From Candidatus Woesearchaeota archaeon (GTDB lineage: Archaea; Nanobdellota; Nanobdellia; Woesearchaeales; GW2011-AR4): 7,280 nt of DNA. Made by a program: the position numbers and the translations under genes. Positions 5,709-7,280 of this stretch are shown one piece after another; positions within the stretch are counted from its first letter, which is position 1, and each line of letters opens with the position of its first letter. The notes under the pieces are model-generated. The model did not search any database. It worked only from the letters and a program-made list of their open reading frames with translations, and was not told the origin of the DNA. The DNA is taken from NCBI GenBank assembly GCA_016185875.1, contig JACPMS010000040.1, positions 1 through 7,280 of the forward strand, given 5' to 3'.

Positions 5709-6947
5709 ATGCTAAAATCTCAAACCAAAACAATCTTTGATGTCGAAACCATAAGAAAAGACTTCCCTATTTTGCAGAGGAAGGTTCATGGACAGCCATT
5801 GGTTTATTTAGATAATGCTGCAACTTCCCAAAAGCCAATGCAAGTGATTGATGCAATAGATTTCTACTATAAAAACTACAATGCAAATGTCCACAGGAGC
5901 ATTCACCAGCTTGGCGAGGAGGCAACTGCAAAGTTTGAGGAAGCGCATGAAAAGATTGCAGATTTTATCAATGCGGATTCGCACCAAAACATCATCCTCA
6001 CAAAAAACACAACTGAATCATTGAATTTGGCTGCGTATTCCTTGACTGCTGGCTTGAAAAATGGTGATGAAATTGTGATTTCGCAGATGGAGCACCACAG
6101 CAATTTCGTTCCTTGGCAGCAATTGGCAAAATTAAGAGGCTTGAACTTAAAATTTATCAAAATTGATGAAGAAGGGAAACTAGACGAAGAAAGCATAAAA
6201 GAAAACATAACAAAAAGGACAAAGATAGTTTCATTAACACATGTTTCGAATGTCTTAGGAACAATAAACCCAGTAGAAGAAATTACAAAAATTGCTCATG
6301 AAAATAATGCTGTGATGGTTGTTGATGGCGCGCAAGCGACTCCCCACATGCCTGTTGATGTTAAAAAGCTTGATGCTGATTTTTATGCTTTCAGCGGGCA
6401 TAAAATGCTTGGGCCAACTGGAATTGGAGTTTTATACGGCAGGAAAGAATTGCTTCAAAAAATGCAGCCGTTTTTGTATGGAGGGGAAATGATAAAAGAG
6501 GTAAGGTTTGATGGCACGCAATTTAATGAATTGCCTTGGAAGTTTGAAGCTGGCACTCCAAATATTATTGAAGGAATTGGATTGGGAACTGCAATTGACT
6601 ACCTTAACAAAATCGGAATGAAGCAAATCCATGAAAGGGACAAAGAGCTTGTTGCCTATGCAATAGAAAGGCTTAAAGAGATTGAAGGCATTGCAATTTA
6701 CGGGCCCAAAGAAAGGGGGGCTGTCGTTTCATTCAATGTTCATGGCGTCCATGCCCATGATGTCTCGCAAATCCTGGACAGCGAAGGAGTTGCTATAAGG
6801 GCAGGGCATCACTGCTGCATGCCTTTGATGGGCGTTTTGGGGGTAACAGCAACTGCAAGGGCAAGCTTTTACTTGTACAACACAGAGCAGGAAATCGACA
6901 CTTTCATAAATGCAGTTCATAAAGTGAAGAAGGTGTTTGGGGTTTGA
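5709..6947 (+). CDS. sufS: Cysteine desulfurase SufS (group II, PLP-dependent)
   Basis: SufS removes sulfur from L-cysteine, giving alanine and an enzyme persulfide that is passed to SufU and on to SufB. The 412 residues have usual family length and full active-site sequence: LDNAATSQKP (34-43), NVHRSIHQLG (60-69), TKNTTESLNL (98-107), MEHHSN (127-132) with the PLP-stacking histidine, VDGAQ (205-209) with the PLP-contacting Asp and Gln, SGHKMLGPTG (229-238) with Schiff-base K232, and RAGHHCCMPLMG (364-375) with persulfide-forming C369. R384 matches the substrate carboxylate arginine. The short loop around C369 marks the SufS/CsdA group rather than IscS. A second cysteine, C370, replaces the alanine I expect after the catalytic one. 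The start is set by the family N-terminus, with no Shine-Dalgarno. All 12 arginine codons are AGA or AGG. The SufU-like gene follows after 192 bases. Confidence 0.96.
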   Translation: MLKSQTKTIFDVETIRKDFPILQRKVHGQPLVYLDNAATSQKPMQVIDAIDFYYKNYNANVHRSIHQLGEEATAKFEEAHEKIADFINADSHQNIILTKNTTESLNLAAYSLTAGLKNGDEIVISQMEHHSNFVPWQQLAKLRGLNLKFIKIDEEGKLDEESIKENITKRTKIVSLTHVSNVLGTINPVEEITKIAHENNAVMVVDGAQATPHMPVDVKKLDADFYAFSGHKMLGPTGIGVLYGRKELLQKMQPFLYGGEMIKEVRFDGTQFNELPWKFEAGTPNIIEGIGLGTAIDYLNKIGMKQIHERDKELVAYAIERLKEIEGIAIYGPKERGAVVSFNVHGVHAHDVSQILDSEGVAIRAGHHCCMPLMGVLGVTATARASFYLYNTEQEIDTFINAVHKVKKVFGV

Positions 6948-7007
6948 AAACAACAACAAAAACGCATTAAAAACATTAAAATAATAAAATCAAAAATTAC
7001 GAGAGCG

Positions 7008-7100
7008 ACTTTTGGATGCAATGCATAATAAAAGTAAACCGCTTTTCAATGTATAGGCGAGCAATGTGGCGAGCCTAGAATTCGTCGCGAAGCGACGGAT
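7008..7100 (+). repeat. Cluster of three inverted repeats between sufS and the SufU gene
   Basis: The 192-base gap (6948-7139) has no gene that I can support. Its first 55 bases are plain A-rich DNA. Then come three potential hairpins: ACTTTT (7008-7013) with AAAAGT (7030-7035), enclosing a small ATGC/GCAT stem; TAGGC (7054-7058) with GCCTA (7073-7077); and CGTCGC-GAA-GCGACG (7083-7097), which extends by three pairs (one G-T) to 7080-7100. GGCGAGC occurs twice (7056 and 7068). The last 50 bases are GC-rich against the AT-rich surroundings. It might be an RNA element in the sufU leader, a processing or termination site for sufS, a dispersed palindromic repeat, or a protein-binding site just before the sufU TATA box. 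It does not look like a tRNA or a C/D box RNA. Confidence 0.5.
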
Positions 7101-7106
7101 AGAATA

Positions 7107-7114
7107 AAATATAA
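7107..7114 (+). promoter_or_regulatory. TATA-like element for the SufU gene
   Basis: AAATATAA is centred 29-30 bases before the ATG at 7140, giving a nearly leaderless transcript. No Shine-Dalgarno is seen. If used, transcription begins downstream of the hairpin cluster, which would then be DNA-level or belong to the sufS 3' end. Confidence 0.45.
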
Positions 7115-7139
7115 TAAGAACATTTGAATTTCACTAAAA

Positions 7140-7280
7140 ATGGACACGGTAGAAATGATGTATCAGGAAAATATCCTGGACCATTACAAAAACCCGCATA
7201 ATTTTGGCAGGATGGAAAATGCAAGTGTCCATCATCATGAGCACAATCCGCTTTGCGGAGACGAGCTTGAAATGTTTTTA
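7140..7280 (+). CDS. sufU: SufU/IscU-like Fe-S scaffold or sulfur-transfer protein (N-terminal part)
   Basis: The first 47 codons are present and the gene runs off the right edge. Family sequence is clear: MYQENILDHYKNPHNFGRME, then NPLCGDELEMFL, where C39 and D41 form the first part of the conserved Cys-Gly-Asp site that binds zinc in SufU or cluster iron in IscU. The NPLCGD form and the absence of an IscU-type PACGD make a SufU-like protein the better call, and its place after sufS fits the SufS-SufU pair, in which SufU takes the persulfide. Distinguishing SufU from IscU needs the rest of the protein (the SufU insertion and later cysteines). HHHEH at residues 31-35 is a local histidine cluster just before the site. 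The ATG is set by the TATA spacing and the family N-terminus. Confidence 0.9.
   Translation, partial: MDTVEMMYQENILDHYKNPHNFGRMENASVHHHEHNPLCGDELEMFL

Noticed and set aside
5709..6947. C370 next to the catalytic cysteine of SufS as a novel active site
   Set aside because: A second cysteine here may simply be a tolerated variant of the loop; all catalytic residues are normal.
6948..7007. Intrinsic terminator directly after sufS
   Set aside because: The first 55 bases are A-rich with no T run or strong stem.
7008..7100. tRNA or C/D box RNA in the sufS-sufU gap
   Set aside because: There is no T-loop pattern, acceptor stem or C and D box sequences on either strand.

Overview
The window looks like a piece of an AT-rich archaeal chromosome carrying a SUF-type iron-sulfur cluster assembly locus. 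Four things point to an archaeon. TATA-like boxes lie about 27 to 30 bases before several start codons, which suggests leaderless transcripts. One gene has a GGTGA ribosome-binding site. The core genes use AGA/AGG for arginine almost exclusively. The regulator is a short helix-turn-helix protein of a kind I know mainly from archaea (COG2522-like, from memory). A DPANN-type archaeon would fit, but the sequence does not prove it. TAA, TAG and TGA all end genes, so the code is standard.

Layout. Bases 2-91 (+) hold the last 29 codons of a gene entering from the left, possibly of the lactate/malate dehydrogenase family. It converges on, and overlaps by 4 bases, a ThiF/MoeB/HesA-type adenylyltransferase (88-1083, -). 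Next is an unrecognised 231-residue protein (1128-1823, -) with a histidine-rich motif. A 131-base divergent promoter region separates it from the plus-strand cluster: an HTH regulator with a possible Cys/His metal site (1955-2350), sufB (2470-3876), a broken sufD (3898-5035), an unrecognised 202-residue gene (5062-5670), sufS (5709-6947), a 192-base intergenic region rich in potential hairpins, and the first 47 codons of a SufU-like scaffold gene (7140 to the window end).

How it fits together. SufS takes sulfur from cysteine, SufU accepts it, and SufB (with SufD and the ATPase SufC) assembles the cluster. SufC is not in the window. The regulator next to sufB may sense iron or Fe-S status. 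The ThiF/MoeB-like enzyme would activate a sulfur-carrier protein that commonly draws sulfur from the same desulfurase, but it is on the other strand and the link is inferred.

Points for a second look: sufD has lost about 62 bases, which removes roughly 20 residues and shifts the frame; the regulator combines a candidate CxxH/CxxC site with a palindrome in its own promoter; hairpins cluster before sufU; and the two unrecognised genes use arginine codons unlike the suf genes.
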